Assembly (NCBI GenBank): GCA_030657355.1
Contig: CP131057.1
Location: 641,501 to 705,500, forward strand
Length of the DNA stretch: 64,000 bases
Reading direction: 5' to 3'
Source: Radicibacter daui
GTDB taxonomy: Bacteria; Pseudomonadota; Alphaproteobacteria; Radicibacterales; Radicibacteraceae
How positions within the stretch are numbered: position 1 is the stretch's first letter; each line of letters begins with the position of its first letter. The notes below the pieces were generated by a model. That model searched no databases. It saw only the letters and a list, made by a program, of their open reading frames with translations, and was not told where the DNA came from. The position numbers and the translations under genes were made by a program. Shown in pieces: positions 50,530-59,425 of the stretch.

Positions 50530-51417
50530 CTACCGCACAGTCGTGCCCGCCACGGCCGTCACGATGTGACGCTGGAAAAACAGGTAGAGGATGAGAATGG
50601 GCAGCCCGGCGAAGATGGCCTGGGCCATCAAAAAGCCGATGCCTTCGGACTGCGCGAAATTCATCTGGGTTGAGGCCAGCCCCACCGTCAGCGTGAACAT
50701 CTCCGGCTTCGACGCCGAAATCAGCGGCCAGAGATAGTCGTTCCACGAGGCAAGGAAGGTGTAGATGCCGAGTGTTGCCTGCGCCGGGATAGACAGCGGC
50801 AGCACCACGACAAGGAAGATTTTGAGCCGCGAGGCGTTGTCGAGCAGCGCCGCTTCCTCAATCTCCCGCGGCACGGCACGGAAATACTGCGTCATCAAGA
50901 AGACGCCGAACGGCACGGCAAGACGCGGCAGGATCAGCGCGGCATAGGTGTTGTGCAGGTTGATGTCGGCAAACATCTTGAAGAGCGGAATGACGATCGC
51001 CTGCTCCGGCACGGCAAGACCCGCCAGCACCAGCGCAAAGATCACGCCCTTGAAGGGAAACTCGGTGCGCGCGAAGCCGTAGCCGGCAAGCGAGCAGACC
51101 ACCAGCGTCAGCACGGTCTGCCCGCCGGAGACGATGATGCTGTTGAGTATCCAGGTAAAGACATTCGAGCTCGCCAGGATGTCGGCATAGTTCTTGAGCG
51201 TGAAGGGCGCCGACAGGATGCCGCCGGTCGAGTGCATCAGCACGTCATTGGGCTTGAAGGAAAGGCCCAGTACCCAGACAAGCGGGACCGTCCACAGAAT
51301 GGCGAGCAGAATGACAAGCCCGAGCAGCAGCCGGTCGCCGAACTGGTGACTGTCCATCCGGCCGGCCCGTACCCGGGAGGCCGTGCCGGAGGCGCTGCGG
51401 GCCGATGAAAGGCTCAT
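50530..51417 (-). CDS. Sugar ABC transporter permease, MalG-type
   Basis: A 295-residue inner-membrane protein with six expected spans. The N-terminal span is LLLGLVILLAILWTVPLVWV and the EAA loop is VPREIEEAALLDNASRLKIF, followed by LPLSIPAQATLGIYTFLASW and NDYLWPLI, the typical MalG-like end block. The frame starts in a four-base overlap with the other permease (51414-51417), evidence of coupling. It would pair with the MalF-type subunit. Confidence 0.93.
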   Translation of the reverse strand: MSLSSARSASGTASRVRAGRMDSHQFGDRLLLGLVILLAILWTVPLVWVLGLSFKPNDVLMHSTGGILSAPFTLKNYADILASSNVFTWILNSIIVSGGQTVLTLVVCSLAGYGFARTEFPFKGVIFALVLAGLAVPEQAIVIPLFKMFADINLHNTYAALILPRLAVPFGVFLMTQYFRAVPREIEEAALLDNASRLKIFLVVVLPLSIPAQATLGIYTFLASWNDYLWPLISASKPEMFTLTVGLASTQMNFAQSEGIGFLMAQAIFAGLPILILYLFFQRHIVTAVAGTTVR

Positions 51418-52334
51418 GCCTCACCCCCTTGCCGGCGCCGGCCAAGCCAGAGCTGCAGCGATGCCGCCACCAGCATGAGGAAGAAGAGGATCTGCGCGGC
51501 CGCCGCCGCATATCCGAGGCGCCAGTCGCGAAAACCGCTTTCGTAGATGAAGAGCACAATGGGCCGCGAAGAATTGTTGGGCCCGCCTTGCGTCATGATC
51601 TGTGCCTGGCCGAAAAGCTGGAACTGCAGCACGATCTCGATGACGGCGACCAGAATGACGGTGCGCTTGATCGACGGCAGGGTGATGGAAAAGAGCGTGC
51701 GCCACCAGCCGGCATTGTCGAGCTTGGCCGCTTCGTAGATTTCCTGCGGGATCTGCTGCAGCGCGGCCAGAAACAGCATCATCGGCAACCCGACGATCCA
51801 CCACACCGTCACCCCGGCAATCGAGGGCAGCGCCAGATGCACGTCGATGAGAAACGGCACCGGCGGCAGGCCGAACCATTCCAGCACATTGGCAATCAGC
51901 CCCTTGTCCGGCCGCAGCACCATGCGCCACACCAGCGTGACGATGGTGACCGACAGCACCGACGAGCCGAAGAAGATGAAGCGCAGCACGGCGCCGGTGC
52001 GGCTTGCCCGGTTGAGCGCCAGCGCCAGCGCCAGGCCAAGCACCACGAAGGCTGGTGTCGTCATCGCGACAAACCAGAGGGTGTTGCGCACGGTGCCGAG
52101 AAAGATGCTGTTCCTGAAGAGTTTGATGAAGTTGGCAAGTCCGAGAAACTCGGACTCTCCGCTCAGCAGGTCATAGTCATGCAGGCTCATCCACATGCCC
52201 TGGAAGAGCGGATAGACCAGCAGGCCGGCATAAAGCAGCAGGAAGGGCAGCACGAAAAGCAGGTTGCTCCAGCTCGGCCGGGCGATACCGGCAGCACGCA
52301 CCGGCCGGGAACGGGAAAGATCGGCAAAGGCCAT
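51414..52334 (-). CDS. Sugar ABC transporter permease, MalF-type
   Basis: A 306-residue membrane permease with an N-terminal span LLFVLPFLLLYAGLLVYPLF and the EAA loop IPQEIYEAAKLDNAGWWRTL. LFVLPF..LYAGLLVYPLFQGMWMSLHDY is the typical opening of MalF-like sugar permeases (shown here in pieces). It lies 15 bases after the ATPase gene and overlaps the MalG-type gene by four bases. Confidence 0.93.
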   Translation of the reverse strand: MAFADLSRSRPVRAAGIARPSWSNLLFVLPFLLLYAGLLVYPLFQGMWMSLHDYDLLSGESEFLGLANFIKLFRNSIFLGTVRNTLWFVAMTTPAFVVLGLALALALNRASRTGAVLRFIFFGSSVLSVTIVTLVWRMVLRPDKGLIANVLEWFGLPPVPFLIDVHLALPSIAGVTVWWIVGLPMMLFLAALQQIPQEIYEAAKLDNAGWWRTLFSITLPSIKRTVILVAVIEIVLQFQLFGQAQIMTQGGPNNSSRPIVLFIYESGFRDWRLGYAAAAAQILFFLMLVAASLQLWLGRRRQGGEA

Positions 52335-52349
52335 GGTTTCCGCTCCCCC

Positions 52350-53435
52350 TCAGGCCGCGCTGTAGGCGCGGTCGGCGGCATCGAAGAGATGCAGCCGCGC
52401 CCCGTCCGCCGTGAGCGCGATATGCTCGCCGGCCCGCACAACACTCTCGCCCGCATCCTCCACCACAAGCTGCGCACCGCCCGGCAACGCGACATGCAGG
52501 TGGGTGCGGTCCCCCAGATGCTCGACGAACTCCACCTCCGCCTTCACCGGCCCGTCCGGATTGACCCGCACCGCCTCCGGCCGTACGCCCAGCGTCAGGG
52601 ACCCGGCATTTGACGGCAGGTTGCGGCTCGGGATGCCGGTAGCGAGCCGGGTGCCGCCGGGCAGCACCACTTCGGCATGTCCGCCCGCTCCCTCTGCCAT
52701 ATCCACCGGCAGGAAGTTCATCCCCGGCGTGCCGATAAAGCCGGCGACGAAGCGGGTAGCAGGCCGGCGGTAAATCTCCAGCGGCGAGCCGATCTGCTCG
52801 ATGCGCCCCTTGTTGAGCACCACGATGCGGGTCGCCATGGTCATGGCTTCCACCTGATCGTGGGTCACGAAAATCATCGTCGAGCCCATGCGCTGGTGCA
52901 GGCGGGCAATTTCCACCCGTGTGCGGGCCCGGAGCGCTGCATCCAGGTTGGAAAGCGGCTCGTCAAACAGGAAGGCCTGCGGCTCCTTGACGATGGCACG
53001 ACCGATGGCGACACGCTGGCGCTGGCCGCCGGAGAGCTGCATCGGCTTGCGTTCGAGCAGATGCTCGATCTCAAGGATGCGCGCGGCCTCCCGGGTGCGG
53101 GTCGCGATCTCCTCTTTCGCCATGCCGATATTGCGCAGGCCGAAGGCCAGATTGTCGGCAACGCTCATATGCGGATAAAGCGCGTAGCTCTGGAACACCA
53201 TCGCCACACCGCGCTGGCCCGGGGGTAGACCGTCGACCCGGCGACCGCCGATATGGATTTCGCCGGCGGTCAGTGCCTCCAGCCCCGCCATCATGCGCAG
53301 CAGGGTGGATTTGCCGCAGCCGGAGGGGCCCAGCAGGACGGCGAATTCGCCCGGCTCGATTTCCAGCGACAGTTCCGGAATGACCTCGGCCGTGCCGAAA
53401 CGCTTGGTCACCCCGACCAGTTCGATCCGTCCCAC
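52350..53435 (-). CDS. Sugar ABC transporter ATP-binding protein, MalK/UgpC-type
   Basis: A 361-residue ATPase. Walker A is LGPSGCGKSTLLR, the signature LSGGQRQRVAIGR, Walker B AFLFDEPLSNLDA and the switch FVTHDQVEAMT. The C-terminal 120 residues form the regulatory TOBE domain (LTLGVRPEAVRVN). It is the first gene of the operon that runs leftward to the GH51 gene and lies downstream of the FadR-type operator region. Confidence 0.95.
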   Translation of the reverse strand: MGRIELVGVTKRFGTAEVIPELSLEIEPGEFAVLLGPSGCGKSTLLRMMAGLEALTAGEIHIGGRRVDGLPPGQRGVAMVFQSYALYPHMSVADNLAFGLRNIGMAKEEIATRTREAARILEIEHLLERKPMQLSGGQRQRVAIGRAIVKEPQAFLFDEPLSNLDAALRARTRVEIARLHQRMGSTMIFVTHDQVEAMTMATRIVVLNKGRIEQIGSPLEIYRRPATRFVAGFIGTPGMNFLPVDMAEGAGGHAEVVLPGGTRLATGIPSRNLPSNAGSLTLGVRPEAVRVNPDGPVKAEVEFVEHLGDRTHLHVALPGGAQLVVEDAGESVVRAGEHIALTADGARLHLFDAADRAYSAA

Positions 53436-53483
53436 GCGTTTGCCTCCCGCAGAAATGCCGGTTTCTGTCGCCCGGCTTCCTGC

Positions 53484-53531
53484 TTATGAACATTATTATA
53501 TTATCATCTGATGAAAGCGATGTTATGAACA
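53484..53531. promoter_or_regulatory. Candidate operator region for the arabinoside operon
   Basis: Between the divergent ATPase and GntR genes, TTATGAACA occurs twice in the same direction (53484-53492 and 53523-53531, 39 bases apart), and a perfect palindrome TCATCTGATGA (53504-53514) lies almost midway. The region is strongly AT-rich in an otherwise GC-rich area. It is the best place for promoters in both directions and for binding of the FadR-type regulator (inference). Confidence 0.5.
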
Positions 53532-53706
53532 ATGACAGGCACTGTCAATCGGGTGAAACCCATCCTTTCAGCTGGCTTGCGCCGCGGCGTCTGCCGCGAG
53601 ACTCTGTCGGGGTGGCGACGCTCCGGTCTGGCCGGCGCTGGCCGCACGGACAACACAAAACCTGACCGAAAAGCAGGCTCCCCAGGACGGGAAACAAAAA
53701 ACAACG

Positions 53707-54441
53707 ATGTTCGAACGCGATACCACCGTCGGCACGATGAGTTCCCAGGTCGCCAAGATCCTTGGCCTGCGCATCGTCTCCGGCGAATTCAAACCCGGCG
53801 AAGTGCTGCCGATCGAAAATGAGCTCTGCCGGATTTATGGCGTCAGCCGCTCGACGATCCGCGAGGCCGTGCGCAACCTGATGGCCAAACGGCTGATCGA
53901 GGTGGCACCGAAACTGGGCACCCGCGTCCTGCCCTTTGCCGAATGGAATCTGCTCGATCCCGAGGTCCTGTCCTGGCGCCTCAACTCGCAGTTCGATACC
54001 CGCATCGTCGAGGATCTCTACGAGATGCGATTCTGCTTCGAGCCGCGCGCCTGTTTTCTGGCCGCGCGGGACGGCACGGCGGACGATCTGGAGATGGTTC
54101 GCCGCAAATATCATGATCTGGAAGCCTATTTCGGCCAGCCCGATCTCGCGGCAACGGCGGATGCCGAATTCCATCTCGCCATCATCGCCGCCACCCGCAA
54201 CGGCCTCTTCGTCTCGATTGGCGGGGCCGTCAAAACAGCGTTGCGGGTCTCGTTTGCCGTCATGCGCAGCCAGGGCCAGATGCCCCGGCACGATCTTTCG
54301 CATTACGACGCTGTCCTCAACCACATTCTGGCGCGCGAGGGCGATGCTGCCGCAAAGGCCATGCACCGCCTGCTGGAAATCTCGCGCCAGCATCTGCTCG
54401 ACGCTATCGGTGGCGGCACCAATGGCGCTACGGGGCCCTAA
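53707..54441 (+). CDS. GntR-family regulator, FadR subfamily
   Basis: A 244-residue protein. The N-terminal winged helix covers about 10-75: VAKILGLRIVSGEFKPGEVL, ENELCRIYGVSRSTIREAVR and NLMAKRLIEVAPKLGTRVLP. The C-terminal FCD domain (about 90-235) has the metal-binding residues in TADAEFHLAIIAATRN and later SHYDAVLNHILA. FCD domains bind small acids or sugars and usually a metal. Divergent from the sugar ABC operon, so it probably represses it until an arabinose-derived signal appears. Confidence 0.92.
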   Translation: MFERDTTVGTMSSQVAKILGLRIVSGEFKPGEVLPIENELCRIYGVSRSTIREAVRNLMAKRLIEVAPKLGTRVLPFAEWNLLDPEVLSWRLNSQFDTRIVEDLYEMRFCFEPRACFLAARDGTADDLEMVRRKYHDLEAYFGQPDLAATADAEFHLAIIAATRNGLFVSIGGAVKTALRVSFAVMRSQGQMPRHDLSHYDAVLNHILAREGDAAAKAMHRLLEISRQHLLDAIGGGTNGATGP

Positions 54442-54716
54442 CTCCCCCGGCTTGACAGCCTCCTGCCCCCCGCGTTACTCCCGAAGCCGCAGCTGCTCCT
54501 CAAAGTGCTGCCGTAGGCGTTACCGTCATCCAACGCACCTTTCCCGAGAAGGTCCCGGCTGGGAAATCTCGATCAGGGAGGTGCGTGGAGTGCGAGGATT
54601 TCTCTCCATTCAGGGCCTGTTTTTATCCGCGCCTCAGGGTGCGGAAAGTGCTGGCCTTTGGTGAGAAACGGTCACGCCGCCGCCTCGGATCCCATCCGAA
54701 ACGGAGCAGTTTCATC

Positions 54717-55472
54717 ATGCAGATGACAGGCAACACCATCCTGGTTACCGGCGGCACCAGCGGCATCGGCCGCGCGCTGGCGGAAGCCTTTCACGACCTT
54801 GGCAACAAGGTCATCATCACCGGCCGGCGCACGGCCCTTCTGGCCGAAATCTGCGCTGCCCGCCCCGGCATGAGCGGTCTGGAGCTCGATCTTGGCGATC
54901 CGGCATCGCTCGCCCGGCTCAGCGGTGAGGTTCAGGCCTCTTTCCCTGACCTTAATGTGCTCATCGCCAATGCCGGCATCTCGCGCGGCGAAGACATGAC
55001 GGCTGAGGGCTGGAATACCACCACCGCCCGCGCAATCGTCGAGACCAACATCATGGGCGTGCTCGACGGTGTCGCGGCATTCCTGCCGCTTCTGAAGCAG
55101 CGGCCCGGCGCCACCATTCTGGCCACCAGTTCCAACCTTGCCTTCATTCCACGCGCGGATTTTCCCACCTACTGCGCCAGCAAGGCCTTCCTGCATTCCT
55201 GGCTGCAGTCGCTGCGCCACCAGTTGCGGCACATTCCGGTCGAGGTGCTTGAGCTGGCCCCGCCTTATGTGCAGACGGAACTCACCGGTACTGCCCAAGC
55301 CAGTGATGCCCGCGCCATGCCGGTTGCCGCCTATATCGCCGAGGTCCTGCAGCTGCTGGCGGCGGGCAATCACCCACGTGGAGAGGTTCTTGTCGAACGG
55401 GATCGCTCCCGCCGCTCCGCCGAGCGCGATGGCCGTTATGAGGAGGTGTTTGCCGCCCTCAACCCGTCCTGA
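54717..55472 (+). CDS. Short-chain dehydrogenase/reductase, DltE-like
   Basis: A 251-residue SDR oxidoreductase. The NAD(P)-binding TGGTSGIGRALAEAF is at about 10-24, IANAGISRG is the NAG motif, and the catalytic set is Ser (TSSNLAFIP), Tyr-x-x-x-Lys as TYCASKAF. The sequence looks like the DltE-type subgroup, whose substrates are not settled. The start at 54717 (MQMTGN) is preferred over longer frames because the protein then begins at the Rossmann strand; GGAG lies 11 bases upstream. The 275-base gap before it (54442-54716) contains AGGGAGG at 54575-54581 but no supported gene. Confidence 0.9.
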   Translation: MQMTGNTILVTGGTSGIGRALAEAFHDLGNKVIITGRRTALLAEICAARPGMSGLELDLGDPASLARLSGEVQASFPDLNVLIANAGISRGEDMTAEGWNTTTARAIVETNIMGVLDGVAAFLPLLKQRPGATILATSSNLAFIPRADFPTYCASKAFLHSWLQSLRHQLRHIPVEVLELAPPYVQTELTGTAQASDARAMPVAAYIAEVLQLLAAGNHPRGEVLVERDRSRRSAERDGRYEEVFAALNPS

Positions 55473-55480
55473 CGGCAGGG

Positions 55481-55502
55481 GTGCCGGCCCCAAGGCCGGC
55501 AC
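55481..55502. terminator. Hairpin after the SDR gene
   Basis: GTGCCGGCC (55481-55489) and GGCCGGCAC (55494-55502) pair perfectly with a CCAA loop. There is no T run on either strand. It begins eight bases after the SDR stop codon and abuts the stop of the small reverse-strand frame, so it may end both transcripts. Confidence 0.55.
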
Positions 55503-55583
55503 CTACCACAGGAACATGACCACCCGGGCATAGAAGGCGACAAAACACAGCGCAGCCACGGCAAGGAACAGAGAACCCCACAT
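55503..55583 (-). CDS. Possible 26-residue membrane peptide
   Basis: A short frame encodes MWGSLFLAVAALCFVAFYA followed by RVVMFLW, a single hydrophobic span with one Arg near the end. AGGGAAGGGAAAGCC directly before the ATG is a good ribosome site, and the frame is followed by a stable hairpin. Small one-span peptides often help membrane complexes, but no partner is evident: the neighbours are an SDR and the MipA gene. It could be chance. Confidence 0.4.
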   Translation of the reverse strand: MWGSLFLAVAALCFVAFYARVVMFLW

Positions 55584-55676
55584 GGCTTTCCCTTCCCTGA
55601 AGGCGCCGGCAACAAACCGGCGGCGAGTAAAATCGGAAGGAAGCCCGCCCTGCCGGGACGAGGCGGGTTTTCCATC

Positions 55677-56486
55677 CTAGAACCGGTAACCAAGCATCAG
55701 CATCGTCTCCGGCTGCAGCTTTTCCTTCACCAGCGGGCTATCGGCCGCATCGCCCACCAGTACGCCGAGGCTTTGTTTTGCGGTGAGGGAGACGTTTTCA
55801 TTGACGCTCCAGGTCACGCCAATCGAGGCATCGACGCTCTTCAGGCCGGCCGAGGGCTTGTACTCGGCATAACCCGAGCGCGCCGCCTGCCCGGCATCGA
55901 CGCCGAAATAGCTTTCCATGTAATTGCTGTCCGCCATGGTCAGGCCCAGGCTCGCCTCAAGGCTCAGACGGTCGCTGAACGCGTGACGGGTCTCGATGCC
56001 GGCAACGCCGACGAGGCCATCGCTGCCGCCCATCGTCTTGGTGGCCGAGACGAAAAGATCGGCAGGGCCGACATCGAAACTCATCTTGGCCCCGCCGGTG
56101 AAACCGAAATCGACATCGCCCATACCGTCGAGGGCGTCATCGTCATCCTCGCTGCGGCCCATGTCGTAACCCGCCTTGAGATCGAGCCGGAACGGCCCGC
56201 TCTCATAGGCCTTGAGCTCAAGCCCGGTGATATCAACCGTCAACCGGTCGAAGAACTCGGCGGAGAAATAGGGCAGAGGCGTAACCTCAAGATGGCTGCT
56301 GCCTTCATAGGTGGGCTTGAAGTTTACCCCGACGCCGAGGGTAAGATTGTAGTCGTGCAGCGTCTGCCCGATCGTACCGCCTTCGTCTGCCAGTGCCGTC
56401 GCCGGCAGGGCGGCGAACAGAGAAAATCCGGTTACCGCCCAGAAGGGGGCGAGGCGAAAAGTCTTTGTGCTTTTGAGGGAGGGCAT
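55677..56486 (-). CDS. MipA/OmpV-family outer-membrane protein
   Basis: A 269-residue outer-membrane barrel. The signal peptide ends ATALA at about residue 33. The mature protein begins DEGGTIGQTL and has alternating strands ending in the aromatic residue MLMLGYRF, the usual barrel end. Blocks LGVGVNFKPTYEGSSHLEVT and FSDRLSLEASLGLTMADSNY match MipA/OmpV, a family of scaffold or porin-like proteins that in some bacteria are induced by kanamycin or polymyxin. The divergent two-component system (56768-58851) is a likely regulator. Confidence 0.9.
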   Translation of the reverse strand: MPSLKSTKTFRLAPFWAVTGFSLFAALPATALADEGGTIGQTLHDYNLTLGVGVNFKPTYEGSSHLEVTPLPYFSAEFFDRLTVDITGLELKAYESGPFRLDLKAGYDMGRSEDDDDALDGMGDVDFGFTGGAKMSFDVGPADLFVSATKTMGGSDGLVGVAGIETRHAFSDRLSLEASLGLTMADSNYMESYFGVDAGQAARSGYAEYKPSAGLKSVDASIGVTWSVNENVSLTAKQSLGVLVGDAADSPLVKEKLQPETMLMLGYRF

Positions 56487-56767
56487 GAAATCTCCAGCGT
56501 TCCGTCCAAACGCGCCCTCCCGCAGCAGGCCGTCCAGCCCGGCCGCGTAAGGCGCTTCTTCACGCCCCCAGCTTTCCCATGTCCCGAACCGCCCCGGTGT
56601 TGCGTAATATTAATTTATATTGCGGCGCGGGATGGCTGCCGGGTGTGGCCCTTCAGGCCCGGCAACAAAAATTAATAACTCCGGACGCTCCGGGCCGGCA
56701 TATGCGGTGCTAATGCTCGGCCACGCCCGCAGCGGCTAACCGGATGGAAGAGGGATCCTGACAGGCA

Positions 56768-57484
56768 GTGAGTGCGGAAAGTCCCCGGATACTCGTCGTC
56801 GAAGATGACCGCGAGATTGCCCTTATGCTCAAGGGCAGCCTTGCCGAGCAAGGCATGGTGGTGGAGATCGCCAGCGACGGCGCCGCCATGGACGCACGCA
56901 CCCGCACCGCGGGTTTCGACCTCATCGTGCTGGATGTAATGCTGCCGGGGGAAGACGGGTTCAGCATCTGCCGGCGCCTGCGCGCGCAGAGCAACATCCC
57001 CATCCTGATGCTGACCGCCGTCGACAGCGATATCGACCGTATCGTCGGGCTGGAGATCGGCGCCGACGATTACGTCGCCAAACCTTTCATCCTGCGCGAG
57101 CTGACCGCCCGCATCAAAGGCCTGCTGCGCCGCGCGAGCCTGCCACCGCAGCGCAGCGCTTCCGCCCGCCAGCTTTCTTTCGATGGCTGGAGGATCGACC
57201 TGATCCGTCGGCAGGTGCATGACCCCAGCAACGCCCGCGTGGCCCTTACCACCCATGAGTTCGATATTCTGGTGGCCTTCTGCCGCAATGCCGGCCGGAT
57301 CCTCACCCGCGAGCAGCTTTTGACCCTGACCCACGCCGGGCTCGCCGGCCCCATCGAGCGCAGCGTCGACGTGCATATCAGCCGCCTGCGCCAGAAGATC
57401 GAGGCCGATCCGCGTAATCCTGAATTCATCAAGACCGTACGTCTTGGCGGGTATCTCTTTACCGCGCTGGTGGAGGAGCACTGA
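56768..57484 (+). CDS. OmpR-family response regulator
   Basis: A 238-residue regulator starting at GTG 56768. Receiver domain at about 7-122 with the acidic pair VVEDDRE, acceptor Asp in LIVLDVMLPGEDG, the Thr in MLTAV and Lys in DYVAKPF. The winged-helix output (about 135-235) has VALTTHEFDILVAFCRNAGR and RSVDVHISRLRQKIE. It overlaps the kinase gene by one base and is divergent from mipA by 281 bases, so MipA is a natural target. I saw no clear direct repeat of the kind OmpR proteins bind in the gap. Confidence 0.94.
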   Translation: MSAESPRILVVEDDREIALMLKGSLAEQGMVVEIASDGAAMDARTRTAGFDLIVLDVMLPGEDGFSICRRLRAQSNIPILMLTAVDSDIDRIVGLEIGADDYVAKPFILRELTARIKGLLRRASLPPQRSASARQLSFDGWRIDLIRRQVHDPSNARVALTTHEFDILVAFCRNAGRILTREQLLTLTHAGLAGPIERSVDVHISRLRQKIEADPRNPEFIKTVRLGGYLFTALVEEH

Positions 57485-58851
57485 TGGCCTTCGGCTGGTG
57501 GAAACTCCCGCGCACCATCCGCGGCCAGTTATTGCTGGTTCTCCTGGTAGCGCTGGTCGTCACGATCACCTCGATCAGCCACCTCCACCCCTGGGGTCCC
57601 AAGGAAGGGGGTGGCGATCTGGAAACCGTTGCCAGGCGCCTCGACACCGTTGCCACCCTGCTCGGCAAGACACCGCCCACCCAACGGGGAGTTTTGCTGG
57701 AGGCGACCCGGCAGGCCGGGTTTGAGGTGGAGCTGATGCCCCTCACCCGGCAAAAGGAATTCACCTTCCCGCCGCCGTTGCAGAACCTCGCCCTGACGGT
57801 CATCAACTGGTTCTTTCCGCTTGATGGCGCCTATCCGATACAGGGCTGGCGCACCTATCTGGACGGCGAGCGTGTCATGGCCTTTGTCGTCGATGAGGGC
57901 ACGATGCTGGTATTGCAGGGCCTGCCGGACGGAATCATCACCGAGCAGGTGGTCAGCGACGCTTCGAATTACTTCCTGGCCTACATGATCCTGGTCGTGT
58001 TCTGCGTCTTCTTCGCGGTCACCGCCATCACCCGGCCGCTACGGCGCATCTCCGAGGCGGCCAGCAAATCCGACATCGTCGGCAACGGGCAGATCTTCGA
58101 CGAAAATGGCCCGGAGGAGATCGCCTCCCTTGCCCGCGCTCTCAACGGCATGCGCAGCCGCATCCGCATGATGGTCGATACCCGCACCCGCATGCTGCGC
58201 GGCATAAGCCATGATCTGCGCACGCCGCTTACCCGCCTGCGCCTGCGCGCCGATACCATGCGCGAGGGCCGCGTGCAGGACGGCGCGCTGCGTGAGGACA
58301 TGCTGTCGGATATCGACCAGATCGACAGCCTCCTGACCGAGAGCCTCAATTACCTGCGCGACGATTATGCCACCGAAGGCATCGTGCGCACGGATGTCGC
58401 CAGCATTCTGCAGACCGTCTGCAGCGATTTTTCCGACGTCGGCTTCAATGTCTATTACAGCGGCCCCAACCGGCTGATCGCCAACTGCAAGCCGCTTTCC
58501 ATCACGCGGGCCGTCACCAACCTGTGCGACAACGCGATGAAGTTCGCGAGCGAAGCCTGCGTGGAACTGGCCTGGCTGGGGCAAGATCTCAGCATCACCG
58601 TCGTCGACAACGGCCCCGGTGTGCCGGAGCATCTGCACGCAAGGCTGTTCGAACCCTTCTTCAAGGCAGACGATGCCCGCACCGGCCAGAAGGCCGGTTT
58701 CGGCCTCGGCCTTTCCATCGTGGCGGATATCGTCGAGGCCCATCACGGGCAGATCGAGCTGCTCTCCCGCCAGCCGCACGGTTTGCAGGTACGAATTACA
58801 TTCCCAAGGACATTGCGCCTGACGCCGCAGCCGGCGGAAGAGGATCGCTGA
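57484..58851 (+). CDS. Two-component sensor histidine kinase
   Basis: A 455-residue inner-membrane kinase. It has two spans (about 12-32 and 157-178, YMILVVFCVFFAVTAI) around a short periplasmic loop of about 125 residues, then HAMP (TRPLRRISEAASK). The acceptor box MLRGISHDLRTPLTRLRLRA places the His near residue 243. HATPase boxes are VTNLCDNAMKFA, DNGPGVP and AGFGLGLSIV. It should phosphorylate the regulator one base upstream. The signal is unknown. Confidence 0.94.
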   Translation: MAFGWWKLPRTIRGQLLLVLLVALVVTITSISHLHPWGPKEGGGDLETVARRLDTVATLLGKTPPTQRGVLLEATRQAGFEVELMPLTRQKEFTFPPPLQNLALTVINWFFPLDGAYPIQGWRTYLDGERVMAFVVDEGTMLVLQGLPDGIITEQVVSDASNYFLAYMILVVFCVFFAVTAITRPLRRISEAASKSDIVGNGQIFDENGPEEIASLARALNGMRSRIRMMVDTRTRMLRGISHDLRTPLTRLRLRADTMREGRVQDGALREDMLSDIDQIDSLLTESLNYLRDDYATEGIVRTDVASILQTVCSDFSDVGFNVYYSGPNRLIANCKPLSITRAVTNLCDNAMKFASEACVELAWLGQDLSITVVDNGPGVPEHLHARLFEPFFKADDARTGQKAGFGLGLSIVADIVEAHHGQIELLSRQPHGLQVRITFPRTLRLTPQPAEEDR

Positions 58852-58886
58852 GGGAGCCTGACAAGGCCGTTTCCGGCCACGGCCCT

Positions 58887-59096
58887 TCAGCGCGCGCTGC
58901 CAACCCGCTCAAGACGGCTGTGGATTTCCCGGCGCTGCTGGCGGCGGTCCGTCACATTCTCGATGACGTAACTCGGCTCATGCGTGCCGATATCGTTGCG
59001 GCGCACGATGACATATTCACCGGCACCGACATTTCCGGGCCCCGAAGGCAGCAGACGGACATGCTGGCCGACAGTGTAGGGATGCGGGTGCGCCAT
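58887..59096 (-). CDS. Small conserved protein of unknown function
   Basis: A 69-residue basic soluble protein. It reads VGQHVRLLPSGPGNVGAGEY then VIVRRNDIGTHEPSYVIENV and ends in a helix with RRQQRREIHSRLE. A 'GxxVRL.P......GxYxVVR.....G.....Y.I.......E' pattern is common in small alphaproteobacterial proteins of unknown role. Start at 59096 gives MAHPHPYTVG; the frame is open to 59183 but runs into the terminator hairpins. The last gene before the two-component pair on the opposite strand. Confidence 0.65.
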   Translation of the reverse strand: MAHPHPYTVGQHVRLLPSGPGNVGAGEYVIVRRNDIGTHEPSYVIENVTDRRQQRREIHSRLERVGSAR

Positions 59097-59131
59097 GGGA
59101 TGGTCTTTCAGTTCCGGGAGAAAACACGAAA

Positions 59132-59197
59132 GGGCACCCCTGCCTGATGCCGGGGTGCCCTTCGAACCTCTTCTGCCCGGCATAATGCCGGGCAGAA
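59132..59197 (-). terminator. Tandem hairpins after the cold-shock gene
   Basis: Two stems lie one behind the other. TTCTGCCCGGCAT (59171-59183) and ATGCCGGGCAGAA (59185-59197) form a perfect 13-base inverted repeat with a single centre base. GGGCACCCC (59132-59140) and GGGGTGCCC (59152-59160) form the second, with a T-rich tail on the minus strand. The second acts as a terminator for the cold-shock gene; the first may stabilise the 3' end of its mRNA. Confidence 0.75.
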
Positions 59198-59215
59198 TGA
59201 TAACGGGCCGGTCGC

Positions 59216-59425
59216 TTACGCGTCGGCGAGGTTGGCAGCAGAGGATTTGCCGCTGCGCTGGTCAGCCTGGATGTCGAAAGACAGCTTCTGCCCTTCGCTC
59301 AGCGTCTGCATGCCGGCGCGCTCGACGGCGGAAGCGTGAACGAACACGTCCGGGCCGCCGGAATCCTGCACGATGAAGCCGAAACCCTTCTGGGAATTGA
59401 AAAACTTGACGGTACCAGTGGCCAT
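59216..59425 (-). CDS. Cold-shock domain protein
   Basis: A 69-residue CspA-like protein, a single-stranded nucleic-acid-binding OB fold. RNP1 is NSQKGFGFI and RNP2 is [16 protein letters not shown] sits seven bases before the ATG at 59425, so the longer frame (to 59449) is not used. Such proteins melt mRNA structure, often at low temperature. Stand-alone gene with paired terminator hairpins after it. Confidence 0.95.
   Translation of the reverse strand: MATGTVKFFNSQKGFGFIVQDSGGPDVFVHASAVERAGMQTLSEGQKLSFDIQADQRSGKSSAANLADA

Noticed and set aside
54585-54716. GTG at 54585 behind AGGGAGG as start of the SDR
   Set aside because: It would add 44 residues rich in Arg and Phe before the Rossmann strand, and the spacing to the ribosome site is only three bases.
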